Source of the DNA: Paenibacillus sp. MSJ-34
Lineage (GTDB): Bacteria > Bacillota > Bacilli > Paenibacillales > Paenibacillaceae
Assembly (NCBI RefSeq): GCF_018918005.1
Contig: NZ_JAHLPR010000021.1
Span: 1-64,000, forward strand
Direction of reading: 5' to 3'
Length of the DNA: 64,000 nt
Part shown: piece by piece, positions 32,976 through 42,743 of the stretch
Position numbering within the stretch: position 1 is the first letter of the stretch
Layout of the letters: every line of letters begins with the position of its first letter
Made by a program: the position numbers and the translations under genes
The notes under the pieces: generated by a model
Told to the model about the DNA's origin: nothing
The model's database searches: none
Seen by the model: only the letters and a program-made list of their open reading frames with translations

Positions 32976-34916
32976 TTAGAAAATGCTGTGCGTGCGGATT
33001 TCTTCGGACAACTCGGCGATCGTCTCCTCGACCGGCTTCATGCCAATATCGCCCTGGCCCCGTTTTCGCACGGAAACGGAGCCCGCGTTCTGCTCGTTCT
33101 CGCCCACAATGAACATGTAAGGCACTTTCTCCAACTGGCCTTCGCGAATTTTGTAGCCGAGCTTTTCGTTCCGCAAATCGGCTTCTACGCGAATGCCCGC
33201 TTCTTTCAACCGCTCTTCGACCCGCTTCGCATAATCGTCGAACGCCATCGAAACCGGGAGCACCTTCGCTTGAACCGGAGCAAGCCAAAGCGGCAGCGCG
33301 CCGGCGAAGTTCTCCAGCAAAAAGGCGGTCATCCGCTCCATTGTGCTAACGATGCCGCGGTGGATCACGACAGGACGATGTTTCTGACCGTCATCGCCGA
33401 CATATTCCAATTCGAACCGCTCCGGAAGCAGGAAATCAAGCTGCGCGGTGGAAAGCGTTTCTTCCTTGCCGAGCGCGGTGCGAATTTGCACGTCCAGCTT
33501 CGGGCCGTAGAACGCCGCCTCTCCTTCCGCCTCGAAGAACGGAAGCTCCAATTCCTCGACGACCTCGCGCAGCATCCGCTGCGACATTTCCCACATCTCG
33601 TCGTTTTGAAAATATTTTTCCGTATCTTGCGGATCGCGGTAAGACAACCGGAAACGGTAATCTTGAATGCCGAAATCTTCATATACTGTCCGGATCAGAT
33701 TGACGACGCGGGCGAATTCTTCTTTGATCTGATCGGGACGGCAAAAGATATGCGCGTCGTTCAGCGTCATCGCGCGCACGCGATGCAAGCCCGTAAGCGC
33801 GCCGGACATTTCATAGCGATGCATCGTGCCGAGCTCCGCAATTCGGATCGGCAAGTCGCGGTAGCTTCGCATTTCGCTCTTGAACACCATCATATGATGC
33901 GGGCAGTTCATCGGGCGAAGCACCAATTCCTCGTTGTCCATGACCATGGTCGGGAACATATCTTCCTGATAATGATCCCAATGTCCCGATGTTTTGTATA
34001 ATTCGACATTGGCCAGAACCGGGGTATATACGTGCTGGTATCCGAGACGTTCTTCCAAATCGACGATATAACGTTCCAGCGTGCGCCGAAGCTTCGCGCC
34101 GTTCGGCAGCCATAGCGGCAAGCCTTGTCCCACTTCGCGCGAGAAGCCGAATATTTTCAGTTCTTTGCCAAGCTTGCGATGATCCCGTTTTTTCGCTTCC
34201 TCCAAAAAATGCAAATGCTGTTCCAACTCGGATTTTTTCGCAAAGGCCGTTCCATAAATCCGCTGAAGCATTTTGTTCTTCGAATCGCCCCGCCAATAAG
34301 CGCCGGCTACGCTAAGAAGCTTGAACGCTTTGATCCGGCCGGTCGAAGGCAAATGCGGCCCGCGGCACAGATCGAAGAATTCCCCTTGATCGTACATAGT
34401 AATGACGGAATCTTCCGGCAAATCGCGAATTAGCTCCAGCTTTAAGTGATCTTGAAGCTCCGTATAAATGCGGAGCGCCTCCTCGCGGCTGACGACTCTG
34501 CGGCGGATCGGCAAATTTTCCTGCACAATCTTCTCCATTTCTTTCTCGATCTTCGCCAAGTCTTCGGGATTGAGCGAATGCTCCATATCGATATCGTAAT
34601 AAAACCCGTCTTCGATGACCGGACCGATGCCGAGCTTGACGGCCTGATTGCCGTAAATCCGTTTGATCGCTTGCGCCATCAAATGCGCCGTACTATGACG
34701 GTATACTTCCAAACCGTCCTTTGAATCGAGCGTTACGATTTCGACCGCGGCGTCTTCCGTAAGCGGCGTATATAAATCGACCGTTTTACCGTTTATTTTT
34801 CCTGCGATCGCATTTTTCTTCAAGCCGCTGCTAATCGAGCCGGCTACGTCCTCAATGGTGCTTCCGCTCTCGTATTCCCGCACCGCGCCGTCCGGCAAAG
34901 TAACTTTAACTGACAT
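32976..34916 (-). CDS. thrS: Threonyl-tRNA synthetase
   Basis: A 646-residue class II synthetase. TGS domain (about 1-62), the editing-domain [16 protein letters not shown] and its HxxxH/Cys elements (residues about 70-220), the catalytic core with motif 2-type [12 protein letters not shown] and [16 protein letters not shown], and an anticodon-binding C-terminus ([20 protein letters not shown]). Start ATG at 34916 with GAGGAGG. A T-box leader with antiterminator and terminator precedes it, so uncharged tRNA-Thr controls expression. Confidence 0.97.
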   Translation of the reverse strand: MSVKVTLPDGAVREYESGSTIEDVAGSISSGLKKNAIAGKINGKTVDLYTPLTEDAAVEIVTLDSKDGLEVYRHSTAHLMAQAIKRIYGNQAVKLGIGPVIEDGFYYDIDMEHSLNPEDLAKIEKEMEKIVQENLPIRRRVVSREEALRIYTELQDHLKLELIRDLPEDSVITMYDQGEFFDLCRGPHLPSTGRIKAFKLLSVAGAYWRGDSKNKMLQRIYGTAFAKKSELEQHLHFLEEAKKRDHRKLGKELKIFGFSREVGQGLPLWLPNGAKLRRTLERYIVDLEERLGYQHVYTPVLANVELYKTSGHWDHYQEDMFPTMVMDNEELVLRPMNCPHHMMVFKSEMRSYRDLPIRIAELGTMHRYEMSGALTGLHRVRAMTLNDAHIFCRPDQIKEEFARVVNLIRTVYEDFGIQDYRFRLSYRDPQDTEKYFQNDEMWEMSQRMLREVVEELELPFFEAEGEAAFYGPKLDVQIRTALGKEETLSTAQLDFLLPERFELEYVGDDGQKHRPVVIHRGIVSTMERMTAFLLENFAGALPLWLAPVQAKVLPVSMAFDDYAKRVEERLKEAGIRVEADLRNEKLGYKIREGQLEKVPYMFIVGENEQNAGSVSVRKRGQGDIGMKPVEETIAELSEEIRTHSIF

Positions 34917-34984
34917 GGATTTAACCTCCTCAACGTAGTGAAAGGACCTTGAAAAACAATCCTCCCTGTAGTCGCTTGAACGCA

Positions 34985-35292
34985 AAAAAACCCGTCCCGC
35001 AAAGGGACGAGTTGTCGACTCGTGGTTCCACCCTAATTCGATCCGGCGCTGTCCTGCAGCGGCATCGGATCCTTAAGCGCATTCGGTAACGGGAATGAAT
35101 CGGCACGCCTTACTGCTCTTTCGCCCGCGGCAATCCATCCGCCTGGCGCGCAAGGTTCAAACGTGCAGCTACAAAGGGGTAAACCGCCGGCGGTTACTGG
35201 AGGAAATTGCAGCCTACGTTTCCTCTCTCTGGACAGACCGAAGGGCGATTCGTTTCTTTGTCAACGCTGTTCAAGCTCCATATAATATCAGT
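34985..35292 (-). promoter_or_regulatory. T-box leader of thrS
   Basis: The T-box core GGGTGGAACCACG lies at 35021-35033 on the minus strand. It is followed by a terminator hairpin (arms ACTCGTCCC and GGGACGGGT, about 34985-35015, then a T-run). AGAGAGAGG-type stem I elements lie upstream. An ACC in GAACC near 35155-35162 may be the Thr specifier, but I could not model stem I fully. Confidence 0.85.
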
Positions 35293-35293
35293 T

Positions 35294-35322
35294 ATTATAA
35301 ATCCATTTGCGCCGGCGGTCAA
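35294..35322 (-). promoter_or_regulatory. thrS promoter, overlapping the ytxC stop
   Basis: TTGACC (35317-35322), 17-base spacer, TATAAT (35294-35299) on the minus strand. The -35 box overlaps the last codons of ytxC. Confidence 0.75.
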
Positions 35323-36245
35323 GTGCATTGATCCTGGTGCTGCTTGTCGGTATGCAAATACGGCGCGCAGTCCGAGCAATACACGCATACTTGGACCCTG
35401 TTCTCGAATATTTGCCGAATCGTTTGAATGACCTGCTCTTCGGGATGGCGCGTATGAATATAAATGTTTTGCGGCGAAACGGAAATGAGCGTGCTGACGA
35501 TCATATCCTCCATCTCCAGCTCTTGATCGGGGAGCTCGATCACGATTCCTTCCGTTTGCGTCGTTTCGATTTGAACCATATGCTCGTTGAGCAATTCGAA
35601 TTGATGTCCGCCTTTATGCATCAAATGCGCGACCGGAATTTTCGTTTCCTGCAAATACACGAAATATTTCAAGAGTGCGATAAATTCGTGGTATTGCTGG
35701 TCCAATATATATTCGTCCACGGCATATTCGACGATTTCGCGCAGCTCTTTCGCATACTGTTCCATCCGAAAATGAATAAATCCGTCCAAATGCACTTTCG
35801 TATGCTTATCGCGAAAATATTGCAGAAACGAAGAGGCTACCGTTCTTTTCCGGCGATCCCGGTTTTCGTACTCGCTCATTTCGAGATCCGTCCCATTCAA
35901 CAAACGCATACAGTACTCCTCGACTTGCTCTACCGCATCTGTTCCTTCGAAGCGGCATTGTTTCGCGATCATTTTCCGCAGCAGCATGCTTTCCTTTTCC
36001 TTCAAGACGTATTCCGCCAACGCATTTGCCGCTTTTTTATATATTTCTTCCGTACCGGAATCGCCGTTTGCATCGGATGAAGGTCCGTAACAGATGAAAT
36101 TCGTTTCACCCGCTCGCGTCGCGAAACGAAAGTGGACTCCTTCCTCTTCTGTATGTAAATCGTCGAATTCACGGGTGAAGCAATCGTATAATTTGGAAAT
36201 GTCTCTCGCGGAAGTTTCCGTCATCGATACTGTAAAAAGTTCCAT
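35319..36245 (-). CDS. ytxC: YtxC-like putative sporulation protein
   Basis: 308 residues matching the YtxC family, which lies beside thrS in many Bacilli, as here. Characteristic stretches: RRKRTVASSFLQYFRDKHTK, FIHFRMEQYAKELREIVEYA, VDEYILDQQYHEFIALLKYF, TEGIVIELPDQELEMEDMIV and IYIHTRHPEEQVIQTIRQIF. No signal peptide. The start ATG at 36245 has GAGGAGTGAG. Function unknown; linked to sporulation through its family. Confidence 0.85.
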   Translation of the reverse strand: MELFTVSMTETSARDISKLYDCFTREFDDLHTEEEGVHFRFATRAGETNFICYGPSSDANGDSGTEEIYKKAANALAEYVLKEKESMLLRKMIAKQCRFEGTDAVEQVEEYCMRLLNGTDLEMSEYENRDRRKRTVASSFLQYFRDKHTKVHLDGFIHFRMEQYAKELREIVEYAVDEYILDQQYHEFIALLKYFVYLQETKIPVAHLMHKGGHQFELLNEHMVQIETTQTEGIVIELPDQELEMEDMIVSTLISVSPQNIYIHTRHPEEQVIQTIRQIFENRVQVCVYCSDCAPYLHTDKQHQDQCT

Positions 36246-36368
36246 GGACTCACTCCTCAACGTTTGGTATATCCGTTAACGCGATTTCTTTGATGCCTTA
36301 TTCAGTATATGGGGTTTCCGAAACAGATATACGACGATGAATTTGGAAACTCCGCCGCAAGAAACAGG

Positions 36369-36403
36369 AAAAAACCCCGGAAAGCGTCAAGCTATCCAGG
36401 GTT
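36369..36403 (-). terminator. Terminator of mqnC
   Basis: Hairpin AACCCTGG...CCGGGGTT followed by TTTTCC on the minus strand. Confidence 0.75.
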
Positions 36404-36431
36404 AAAAGCGTAATCTAATCCGTCGAACTAT

Positions 36432-37565
36432 TTAATTTTGCATGACGAAATCGCGCTCGACCTTCGCATTCTCGTCAAAGATTCGCAATATATTATATTT
36501 GGTATCGCGCTGCGCCGGCGTTTTCCCCGCTTCGCGGATGATTTGCAACGTCGAACCGATGTTGACTTTATGCGTTGCCCCGGCCGCGGATACGACATTC
36601 TCTTCGATCATCGTGCTGCCGAAGTCGTTGCAGCCGTAAGACAACGTTAATTTGCCGATTTCCGGCCCCATCGTAACCCAGGAAGATTGGAAATTCGGGA
36701 TATTGTCAAGCGTAATGCGGCTGATCGCGAGCGTCTTCAAATATTCTTCCGGCGTCGCGCGCTCGACCCGAATATTGGTGTTATCGGGTTGGAACGTCCA
36801 CGGGATGAATGCCAGGAACCCGGCGGACGGGTATTTATTCGCAATGCATTCGTCCTGCGCCTCGCGGACGCGCAGCAAATGCAGCGCACGCTCTTCCATC
36901 GATTCTCCGAATCCGATGACCATTGTGGCCGTCGTATTCATGCCGATTTTATGCGCCGTTTGCATAACGTCCATCCAATCGCGCCAGGAGCCTTTTAATT
37001 TGCTTATTTTGCTGCGCGTGCGGTCGTCCAATATTTCCGCTCCGCCGCCCGGCAACGAATCGAGTCCCGCTTCGTGAAGCTCGCGAATGACTTCTTCCAG
37101 CGACAAACCGTCGGATACCTCTTTCATCTTCAAAATTTCCGCGGGAGAAAAGGAATGCATCGTAATATCGAACCGTTTCTTAATTTCCCGCAGCAAATTC
37201 GTATAGTAGCTGAACGGCAAATTCGGGTTGGTTCCGCCTTGCATCAATATTTCCGTTCCGTTCACGTCGATCGTTTCTTGTATTTTTTGGAAAATCGTCT
37301 CATCCGGCAATACATAGCCTTCCTCATGCCCCGGACGACGATAAAATGCGCAAAAGCGGCAATATACGTCGCAAATGTTGGTGTAATTAATATTTCGGCC
37401 GATAACGAACGTCGTTATCGGTTCGGGATGCCATCGCTTCATGACTTCGTTGGCGACATGGCCCATTTTCTCGACTTGATCCGATTCGAACAGCGCGATA
37501 CATTCCTCCAGGCCGATCCGTTCCCCTTGCAAAGCTTTATCCAGTATACGATCTATCGAACCCAT
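36432..37565 (-). CDS. mqnC: Cyclic dehypoxanthinyl futalosine synthase
   Basis: A radical-SAM enzyme of 377 residues in the futalosine route to menaquinone. The cluster motif is Cys65, Cys69, Cys72 (YTNICDVYCRFCAF). Further family motifs: GTEILMQGGTNPNLPFSYY, DSLPGGGAEILDDRTR, TATMVIGFGESMEERALHL, FIPWTFQPDNT and SYGCNDFGSTMIEENVVSAA. Start ATG with GGGAG. Other mqn genes are not in the window. It has its own terminator and sits alone, so the pathway genes are scattered. Confidence 0.95.
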   Translation of the reverse strand: MGSIDRILDKALQGERIGLEECIALFESDQVEKMGHVANEVMKRWHPEPITTFVIGRNINYTNICDVYCRFCAFYRRPGHEEGYVLPDETIFQKIQETIDVNGTEILMQGGTNPNLPFSYYTNLLREIKKRFDITMHSFSPAEILKMKEVSDGLSLEEVIRELHEAGLDSLPGGGAEILDDRTRSKISKLKGSWRDWMDVMQTAHKIGMNTTATMVIGFGESMEERALHLLRVREAQDECIANKYPSAGFLAFIPWTFQPDNTNIRVERATPEEYLKTLAISRITLDNIPNFQSSWVTMGPEIGKLTLSYGCNDFGSTMIEENVVSAAGATHKVNIGSTLQIIREAGKTPAQRDTKYNILRIFDENAKVERDFVMQN

Positions 37566-37647
37566 CGTAGTATAGCATCTCCCTTGTTATGAATTTTACA
37601 ATATACGAATTCCGTCCGTTTGTTTCATCGTAACATAATTTGCAAAG

Positions 37648-37671
37648 AAAAACAGCACCTTTCGGCGCTGT
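37648..37671 (-). terminator. Terminator of the metA-metI-metC operon
   Basis: Hairpin CAGCGCC-GAAA-GGTGCTG with TTTTTC on the minus strand, about 60 bases after the metC stop. Confidence 0.8.
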
Positions 37672-37729
37672 CGCTTATCGAAAAAATGCAAGGTTCCTGC
37701 GCGGACTTCCTTGAAATCCTTATACAAGA

Positions 37730-38905
37730 TCAATCTTGCAGCGCTTGGGATAAATCGTCGATCAAATCGCCGATATGCTCCAATCCTACCGAAAACCGCA
37801 GCAATCCGTCGCCGATCCCCCGCTCCAACCGAACTTCGCGCGGCATCGCCGCATGAGACATCATCGCCGGGTAGGACAAGATGCTTTCCACCGCGCCCAA
37901 GCTAACGGCAACAAGCGGAATCTGCACTTTGCCGAGCACTTGCTTCGCCTTCTCTCCCGATCCGACGTCGAAGGACACGACGGCCCCGTAGCCGGACGAT
38001 TGCTTCTCGTGAATGGCCCGTCCCGGGTGATCTTCCAATCCCGGATAGTATACTTTGACGATATTCGGATGTTCCGTAAGCCAAGCCGCCAGCTTGCGGG
38101 CGCTCTCTTCCGAATGAGCCATACGGGCTTCGAGCGTTTTCATCCCTCGCATAAGGAGCCACGACTCCTGTACGCTGAGCACCGTCCCCATCCCGTTCTG
38201 CAGCTGCTTCAGCCGGCGGCCGAGGGACTCGCTGCCGGCGACGGCCAGCCCGGCCAGCACATCGCTATGGCCGCCTAGAAATTTGGTCGCGCTATGCAGC
38301 ACGATGTCGACGCCGAGCTCGATCGGCCGTTGATGATACGGTGTCATGAACGTATTGTCGAGCAGCGTGAGCAGCCCATGCGATTTCGCCCATGTTGCGA
38401 CCGCTTCGATATCTGTAATTTTCAACGTAGGATTGGACGGCGTTTCCAGGAAGACCGCTTTCGTATTCGGTTGCAAAGCCGCCTTCACCCGGTCGAGATC
38501 CGTCATATCGACAAACGTCGTTGCAATGTTCATTCGATTCAAAATCGTCGTCAGAAAACGGTAAGTCCCCCCGTAAACGTCTTCCGTCACAATGACATGA
38601 TCGCCGCTGGAAAACAACATGAACGCCGTTGAAATGGCCGCCATGCCCGAAGCGAACGCGAAACCGCCCGCCCCTCCTTCCAAAACGGCAATGTATTGCT
38701 CCAAAGCGTCCCTCGTAGGATTGCCGGAACGGGAATAGTCGAACGGGGGCGGATCGTTAATGTCGCGATGATGAAATGTCGACGCTTGATATATCGGCAC
38801 GCTGGACGCGCCGGTCGCCCCGTCGATCTCCCCGCCGAAATGCAACAGCCGGGTTGCGAAGCTGCGCTGCCGATCCGAAGTTTGCTTCTTGTTCTGATCT
38901 GTCAT
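37730..38905 (-). CDS. metC: Cystathionine beta-lyase (MetC)
   Basis: A 391-residue PLP enzyme of the Cys/Met metabolism family. It converts cystathionine to homocysteine. Motifs: VPIYQASTFHH, YSRSGNPTRDALEQYIAVLE, GGFAFASGMAAISTAF, EDVYGGTYRF, ETPSNPTLKITDI, and the PLP Lys in LHSATKFLGGHSDVLAG. It lies 5 bases downstream of metI, with which it shares the fold. It is distinguished from metI mainly by position and its similarity to B. subtilis MetC. Start ATG with GGAG. Confidence 0.9.
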   Translation of the reverse strand: MTDQNKKQTSDRQRSFATRLLHFGGEIDGATGASSVPIYQASTFHHRDINDPPPFDYSRSGNPTRDALEQYIAVLEGGAGGFAFASGMAAISTAFMLFSSGDHVIVTEDVYGGTYRFLTTILNRMNIATTFVDMTDLDRVKAALQPNTKAVFLETPSNPTLKITDIEAVATWAKSHGLLTLLDNTFMTPYHQRPIELGVDIVLHSATKFLGGHSDVLAGLAVAGSESLGRRLKQLQNGMGTVLSVQESWLLMRGMKTLEARMAHSEESARKLAAWLTEHPNIVKVYYPGLEDHPGRAIHEKQSSGYGAVVSFDVGSGEKAKQVLGKVQIPLVAVSLGAVESILSYPAMMSHAAMPREVRLERGIGDGLLRFSVGLEHIGDLIDDLSQALQD

Positions 38906-38910
38906 ATCGT

Positions 38911-40080
38911 CTATTCTCCTTCGATTTCCCGTCTTGCCGCTTCGATCGCCCGGCCAAGATCTTGAATGAGGTCGTCTACATGTTCGATGCCTACGGAAAA
39001 ACGCAGCAAACGATCGTCGACGCCTACTTTTTCCCGTATTTCGGGCGGAATGTCGGCATGCGTTTGCACGGCCGGATAAGTCATAAGCGATTCGACGCCG
39101 CCCAAGCTTTCCGCAAAGGCGATTAAACGAATATGGCGCAGTATCGGCTCGATATACCGTTTATCTTTCATTTTGAACGAGAAGATGCCGGTGTTGCCGG
39201 AAGATTGCTTGTTCTGCACCTCGTAACCGGGATGATCCGGCAGCGCGGGATAATACACTTGTTCCACTTGCGGATGCTCCCGCAAATAGTCGGCAATGCG
39301 GAGCGCGTTATATTGATGCCTTTCCATCCGCAAAGCCAGCGTTTTCATGCCCCGCATCAATTGATAGGAATCGGAAGGGCCCAACACCGCGCCGATCGAG
39401 TTGTGCAGAAACGCCATTTGTTCGGATAACGACTGTCCTTTCGTCACAATTATGCCTGCCAACACATCGTTATGGCCGCCCAAATATTTACTCGCGCTGT
39501 GTATGACGATATCCGCGCCGAGTTCTAGCGGACGCTGGAAGAAAGGCGTCAGAAGCGTATTGTCCACAATGGTGAGAATTTGCTTTTTGCGGGCCCATGC
39601 CGCCACCGCCCCGATATCGGTAATCATCATAAGCGGGTTCGTCGGAGTCTCGATCAGCACCGCTTTCGTATTCGGCAAACAGCTCGCCTCGAGCGCGTCG
39701 AAATCGTTCGTATCCACATAAGTGGCCGTTACGCCGAACCGGCTCATCACGCGTTCCAACAAGCGGTAGGTTCCTCCGTATAAATCGAGGGAAACGATCA
39801 GGTGATCGCCTTGCCCGAACAATGCGAATATCGTCTGCAGCGCCGCCATCCCGGAGCTGCAAGCGAATCCCGCGTCTCCGCGCTCCAAATCCGCAATCGC
39901 TTCCTCCAGCACCGCGCGGGTCGGATTTTTCGTGCGGGAATAATCGAATCCCGTGCTTTCTCCCAACCGCGGATGCCGAAAGGCAGTCGCTTGATAGATG
40001 GGAAAGTTAACGGCCCCGGTTGCCGGTTCGTTTACGGAGCCGATTTGCGCCAAGCGGCTCTCTATTTTTAAATCTGACAT
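38911..40080 (-). CDS. metI: Cystathionine gamma-synthase / O-acetylhomoserine thiolyase (MetI)
   Basis: 389 residues; the same PLP family as metC. It joins O-acetylhomoserine with cysteine (or sulfide). Motifs: FPIYQATAFRHPRLGES, YSRTKNPTRAVLEEAIADLE, GFACSSGMAALQTIFAL, DLYGGTYRL, ETPTNPLMMITDI, and the PLP Lys in IHSASKYLGGHNDVLAG. Start ATG at 40080 with GGGGGGAG; the long upstream open frame overlaps metA and is not used. It lies 32 bases after metA in the S-box operon. Confidence 0.9.
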   Translation of the reverse strand: MSDLKIESRLAQIGSVNEPATGAVNFPIYQATAFRHPRLGESTGFDYSRTKNPTRAVLEEAIADLERGDAGFACSSGMAALQTIFALFGQGDHLIVSLDLYGGTYRLLERVMSRFGVTATYVDTNDFDALEASCLPNTKAVLIETPTNPLMMITDIGAVAAWARKKQILTIVDNTLLTPFFQRPLELGADIVIHSASKYLGGHNDVLAGIIVTKGQSLSEQMAFLHNSIGAVLGPSDSYQLMRGMKTLALRMERHQYNALRIADYLREHPQVEQVYYPALPDHPGYEVQNKQSSGNTGIFSFKMKDKRYIEPILRHIRLIAFAESLGGVESLMTYPAVQTHADIPPEIREKVGVDDRLLRFSVGIEHVDDLIQDLGRAIEAARREIEGE

Positions 40081-40112
40081 AGGATGGTGCTCCCCCCGAT
40101 CGTGGTATTCGC

Positions 40113-41054
40113 TCAAATCCAAGCGCCGTAGTCGACTTCGACTCCCGCATTCAGATCGTATGGCGTTTCTTGATAGACATAGTAGTTCAGCCAATTCGAG
40201 AACAACAGGTTTGCATGCGACCGCCAAGTGGAAAGCGGCGGCTTTGTCGGATCGTCGTCCGGATAATAATTTTTCGGAACCGCAATTGGAAGCCCTTTGC
40301 TAACGTCGCGGTCATACTCCCATTTTAAAGTACAAGGATCGTATTCGGAATGGCCTGTGACGAAAATTTGTTTGCCGTCTTTCGTCGCGGCGATATAGAC
40401 GCCCGCTTCTTCGGATTCCGACAGAATTTCCAGCGACTCGACCGATTCGATGTCCTCTTTGCGCACTTCCGTATGCCGCGACTGCGGCACGTAGAAAATG
40501 TCGTCAAAACCGCGCAGCAGCTTGACGTTCTGCTTATTGACCGTATGGGCGAACACGCCGAAGCATTTTTCCGCGAGCGGATATTTCCGAATTCCGTAAT
40601 GGTAGTACAGCCCCGCTTGGGAAGCCCAACATATGTGCATGGTCGAAGTAACGTTCGACTTGCTCCATTCGAGAATTTCTTTTAATTCTTCCCAATAATT
40701 CACTTCTTCGAACTCCATTTGTTCGACCGGCGCCCCGGTGACGATCATCCCGTCAAACCGCAAATGGCGGATCTCATCAAACGTTTTATAAAAGGTTTCC
40801 AAATGTTCGGCCGACGTGTTTTTCGACTTATGCGACTTCGGATGAAGCAGCACAAATTCCACCTGCAGCGGCGTATTGCCGATTAAGCGCAATATTTGCG
40901 TTTCGGTCGTTTCTTTCGTAGGCATCAAATTTAAAATAGCAATGCGCAAAGGCCGTATATCTTGATGGTATGCCCGCGATTCATCCATAACGAAAATATT
41001 TTCTTGAATCAACACTTCTTTGGCCGGAAGCGAATCCGGAATTTTGATCGGCAT
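40113..41054 (-). CDS. metA: Homoserine O-acetyltransferase, MetA type
   Basis: 313 residues of the MetA fold. It acylates homoserine at the first committed step of methionine synthesis. Active-site region: Cys in [16 protein letters not shown], His in SRHTEV, Glu in [17 protein letters not shown]. The acyl-CoA specificity loop reads [12 protein letters not shown], with Glu after PV; in characterised MetA proteins Glu here goes with acetyl-CoA and Gly with succinyl-CoA, so acetylation is likely. Start ATG at 41054 with AAGGAGTGAG. First gene of metA-metI-metC, under the S-box. Confidence 0.92.
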   Translation of the reverse strand: MPIKIPDSLPAKEVLIQENIFVMDESRAYHQDIRPLRIAILNLMPTKETTETQILRLIGNTPLQVEFVLLHPKSHKSKNTSAEHLETFYKTFDEIRHLRFDGMIVTGAPVEQMEFEEVNYWEELKEILEWSKSNVTSTMHICWASQAGLYYHYGIRKYPLAEKCFGVFAHTVNKQNVKLLRGFDDIFYVPQSRHTEVRKEDIESVESLEILSESEEAGVYIAATKDGKQIFVTGHSEYDPCTLKWEYDRDVSKGLPIAVPKNYYPDDDPTKPPLSTWRSHANLLFSNWLNYYVYQETPYDLNAGVEVDYGAWI

Positions 41055-41089
41055 AAAGCTCACTCCTTTGTCTCAAATATAAAATGAGA

Positions 41090-41245
41090 AAAACCTTTCT
41101 CATACGAGAAAGGTTGTCATGTTCGTTCATGAGCCTTTCTCATCTGTCAGAAGCTACGCTTCCGCAAGAATTAGCACCGTACTATACTTAATAGCCGGTT
41201 GCCGGGTTTCATTGGGCTAGTCCCTCCACCTACTCTTGATAAGAA
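41090..41245 (-). promoter_or_regulatory. SAM-I (S-box) riboswitch
   Basis: Read on the minus strand the leader has the S-box core: CTTATCAAGAGTAGGTGGAG, GGGACTAGCCC, ATGAAACCCGGCAACC and GGTGCTAATTC. A terminator follows (arms AACCTTTCTC and GAGAAAGGTT, 41090-41114). SAM would stop transcription before metA. Confidence 0.95.
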
Positions 41246-41278
41246 TTGCTATGCAATATTCAGTTAATTTTAATAACT

Positions 41279-41307
41279 ACTTTAATCGAAATACAGGCGG
41301 CAGTCAA
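41279..41307 (-). promoter_or_regulatory. met operon promoter
   Basis: Minus-strand TTGACT (41302-41307), 17-base spacer and TAAAGT (41279-41284), 34 bases before the S-box. Confidence 0.6.
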
Positions 41308-41412
41308 GACTTTTTCGAGCATCCGGCGTGCGAACGATTCGGCCTTGCAAACCGCCGCACATTTTGCCGGCGGACGCCATAATTTATGATAGGTCGGCGT
41401 CATGATTTTGTC

Positions 41413-41441
41413 TTGAAACATCAATGGACGCGCGTTATACT
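41413..41441 (+). promoter_or_regulatory. corA leader promoter
   Basis: TTGAAA (41413-41418), 17-base spacer, TATACT (41436-41441). Transcription from here gives a leader of about 250 bases before corA. Confidence 0.65.
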
Positions 41442-41482
41442 AAACAAGTGCTTGAATAACGAAATGGAGAGGTGAAGCCGGA

Positions 41483-41608
41483 ATGGATGGCGATCCGAGG
41501 CCGAAAGGGGTTCGCAACTTCCCGCAACTGCATAGGAACGAAGTCAGCGTTCGATGTCTGACGTCCGGTGGAACGAACCGTTATCGTTATTGCTTGCATA
41601 TTCGGTAA
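41483..41608 (+). CDS. Upstream ORF in the corA leader (41 residues)
   Basis: A 41-codon frame with the ribosome binding site GGAGAGGTG. The product is basic and Arg-rich (PRPKGVRNFPQLHRNEV, NRYRYCLHIR), with no family match. It may be a leader peptide controlling corA, or only a chance frame in a structured leader. Confidence 0.35.
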   Translation: MDGDPRPKGVRNFPQLHRNEVSVRCLTSGGTNRYRYCLHIR

Positions 41609-41697
41609 ACCGCGGCGTTATATTCGCATGCCTGATTTCTTCCTCTGCTCTTGCGCGCAATGCAAGCAGTAAGGCAATCGAAGAGGAGTGAAATCGG

Positions 41698-42633
41698 ATG
41701 AAAATACGTTTGGTACACGACGGCGCGTTTACATTGATCGATAACATCCATCAAGCGTTGGATGCGCCGAGTCAAGGTTTTTACTGGATTGACGCCGACG
41801 TCGACGATCTTGTCGTTTTGCAGCCGTTGTTCGGCATGCATGATTTGGCGGTGGAGGATTGTTTAAGCGAAGAAGAACAACGCCCGAAAATCGAAATTCA
41901 TGAGAGCCATTATTTTATCGTCATAAACAGCATTCGTTTTGACGATGAGGAAATTTTCCTGCGCGCGCTGAATATATTTCTGGGCAGGCATTACATCATT
42001 ACCGTTACAAAGCAAAAAATCAACGAGCTTCGAGCGGTCAAACCGCTGCTCTGGGAACAAGAAGTCGACAAGCCCGACCGGTTCTTGTATCATCTCGTCG
42101 ACCTGGTCGTAGACAACTACTTTTCCGTCGGCGATCGGATCGAAGTCCGGATCGAGAATTTGGAAGAAGATATATTGATGCATACGAAGAAAACGCATCT
42201 GAATGAAATTATCGGATTGCGAAGCGAAATTTTATGGTTGAAAAAAGTGCTTAACCCGCAAAAAGAAGTGATCGCTACATTAAATAAGAAAGATTTGAAA
42301 TTGATTGACGACGAGTTGCAAAAATATTTCAGCGACATTTACGAAAACGCGGTCAAAATCTCGGAAACATTCGAGACGTACCGCGACTTGATGAGCAACT
42401 TGCGCGAAGCTTACCAATCGAGCATCGCGAACCGCGCCAACGATATTATGCGCGTATTCACCGCGATGACCGTCATCTTCCTGCCCCTAACGATTATAAC
42501 GGGCATATACGGGATGAATTTCGACAATATGCCGGAGCTTCATTGGAATTTCAGCTACTACGTTGTACTAGGCTTCATGCTGACGTTAGGCCTCGGCATG
42601 TTCTATATATTTCGCAAGAAGGATTGGTTGTAA
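41698..42633 (+). CDS. corA: CorA family divalent cation transporter
   Basis: 311 residues. A large cytoplasmic N-terminal domain (GFYWIDADVDDLVVLQPLFG, VEDCLSEEEQRPKIE, FYIxVNSIRF-type strand) precedes a long stalk helix (residues about 140-245) and two C-terminal membrane segments. The signature GMN is in TGIYGMNFDNMPE, and the tail ends in KKDWL. It forms pentameric channels for Mg2+ and possibly Co2+. Start ATG with GAGGAGTG. An unusually long leader with a short ORF precedes it. A strong terminator follows. Confidence 0.93.
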   Translation: MKIRLVHDGAFTLIDNIHQALDAPSQGFYWIDADVDDLVVLQPLFGMHDLAVEDCLSEEEQRPKIEIHESHYFIVINSIRFDDEEIFLRALNIFLGRHYIITVTKQKINELRAVKPLLWEQEVDKPDRFLYHLVDLVVDNYFSVGDRIEVRIENLEEDILMHTKKTHLNEIIGLRSEILWLKKVLNPQKEVIATLNKKDLKLIDDELQKYFSDIYENAVKISETFETYRDLMSNLREAYQSSIANRANDIMRVFTAMTVIFLPLTIITGIYGMNFDNMPELHWNFSYYVVLGFMLTLGLGMFYIFRKKDWL

Positions 42634-42668
42634 AAGGCTATCAGCCGATATATCGGCTGATCTCGGAT

Positions 42669-42715
42669 AAGGCCGTCCCCATCGGCAAGTTGAACCGCCG
42701 CCAGGGGACGGCCTT
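42669..42715. terminator. Terminator after corA
   Basis: 12-bp stem AAGGCCGTCCCC/GGGGACGGCCTT with a 23-base internal part, between corA and the convergent HRDC gene. A shorter hairpin (TCAGCCGATA/TATCGGCTGA) precedes it. Confidence 0.75.
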
Positions 42716-42743
42716 ATGCCGGCTTATGCCGGTATGAATGGCG

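Noticed and set aside
41461-41580. Cobalamin or M-box riboswitch in the corA leader
   Set aside because: Phrases such as CCCGCAACTG recall the cobalamin box, but the remaining conserved elements (AGCCAGGAGACC-type box, GGTGAGGCTCC for M-box) are missing.
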